Source: Candidatus Ventricola intestinavium (GTDB lineage: Bacteria > Bacillota > Clostridia > Christensenellales > Aristaeellaceae). From it: 5,558 nt of DNA. The stretch covers positions 1 to 5,558 of the forward strand of contig DVMG01000174.1 in NCBI GenBank assembly GCA_018715105.1, written 5' to 3'. The translations under genes were made by a program, and so were the position numbers. A model generated the notes under the pieces. It was not told where the DNA came from and did no database searches. It saw only the letters and a program-made list of their open reading frames with translations. Positions 5,207-5,558 of this stretch are shown here, piece after piece; positions within the stretch are counted from its first letter, which is position 1; every line of letters begins with the position of its first letter.

Positions 5207-5558
5207 ATGACTGCCGCTGTGAAACCGCATCATTCCAAGCCTCTTACGCCCGGCGCCGTGGTCGCCGCCGTGCTCAAATACGCTGTGCTGCTGGCGTTCA
5301 CCATCGTCGCGCTTGTGCCCTTTGTCTGGATGATCTCTTCCTCGCTGAAGACGAGCGTCGATGTTTTCTCCATCCCGATGAAGTGGATCCCCGAAACGCT
5401 TCACTGGGAAAACTATGTGAACATCTGGTCCCGCGTGCCGCTGCTCACCTATTTTAAGAACACCGCCATCGTGGCCATCATCGTCACGTTCATGCAGATC
5501 CTGACCTCCTCCTTTGCGGCGTATGCTTTCGCGAAGATGAATTTCAAGGGCCGCGACC
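5207..5558 (+). CDS. ABC sugar transporter permease (MalG/UgpE-type), 5' part only
   Basis: The first 117 residues of the second CUT1 permease; the gene runs off the right edge. It starts 19 nt after the first permease, with AAGGAGG (5191-5197) 9 nt upstream, so translation of the two is probably coordinated. A soluble N-terminus (1-20) leads into a first membrane segment (about 24-46, YAVLLAFTIVALVPFVWMIS), then the typical SLKTS..VFSIPMKWIPETLHWENYVNIW, and the second segment NTAIVAIIVTFMQILTSSFAAYAFA ending in KMNFKGRD. These match the MalG/AraQ/UgpE N-terminal pattern. The EAA loop lies beyond the window. Confidence 0.93.
   Translation, partial: MTAAVKPHHSKPLTPGAVVAAVLKYAVLLAFTIVALVPFVWMISSSLKTSVDVFSIPMKWIPETLHWENYVNIWSRVPLLTYFKNTAIVAIIVTFMQILTSSFAAYAFAKMNFKGRD

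Noticed and set aside
4099..5208. Minus-strand open frame (369 codons) opposite the first permease
   Set aside because: Its composition is rich in His, Asp and Gly without a fold pattern, and the plus strand has a well-supported permease with a ribosome binding site and the EAA motif.

Overview
The window looks like a carbohydrate-utilisation locus of a fairly GC-rich member of the Bacillota (Clostridia-like), probably from a gut or rumen habitat. The supporting signs are strong AAGGAGG-type ribosome binding sites, sigma-A type promoters with 17-base spacers, a LacI-family regulator, and a CUT1 sugar ABC transporter whose binding protein begins MKKLL and has a predicted 'ALA|EE' signal-peptide cleavage site. 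The taxonomic placement is an inference; no ribosomal RNA or other marker is present.

Layout, left to right. On the minus strand, 1-1169 is the 5' part of a secreted glycoside hydrolase family 28 (polygalacturonase-like) gene; its 3' end lies beyond the left edge. It has its own near-consensus promoter (1285-1313) and a leader of about 110 nt holding a possible 11-codon upstream ORF. At 1367-1403 a rho-independent terminator ends the next minus-strand gene, a LacI/GalR-family regulator (1426-2478). The gene-free stretch 2479-2816 is a divergent control region. It holds the regulator promoter, the transporter promoter, and two identical 16-bp near-palindromic operators in opposite orientation (2565-2580 and 2749-2764). 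On the plus strand follow a sugar-binding protein (2817-4067), a highly structured 175-nt intergenic region (attenuator-like hairpin, 12-bp inverted repeat, second strong hairpin), a first permease (4243-5187), and the start of a second permease (5207 to the right edge).

Working model (inference). A secreted GH28 enzyme releases oligosaccharides from pectin. The binding protein and the two permeases import them, using an ATPase that is not encoded in the window. The LacI-family protein represses the transporter operon by binding both operators, perhaps by looping, until an inducer is present. The structured spacer would let the binding protein be made in excess over the permeases, as is common in such operons. 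The most unusual point is that the GH28 protein keeps its catalytic aspartates and its R-x-K motif, but has Gly in place of the conserved His of the GHG motif. I see no CRISPR array, tRNA, rRNA, insertion sequence or phage gene.
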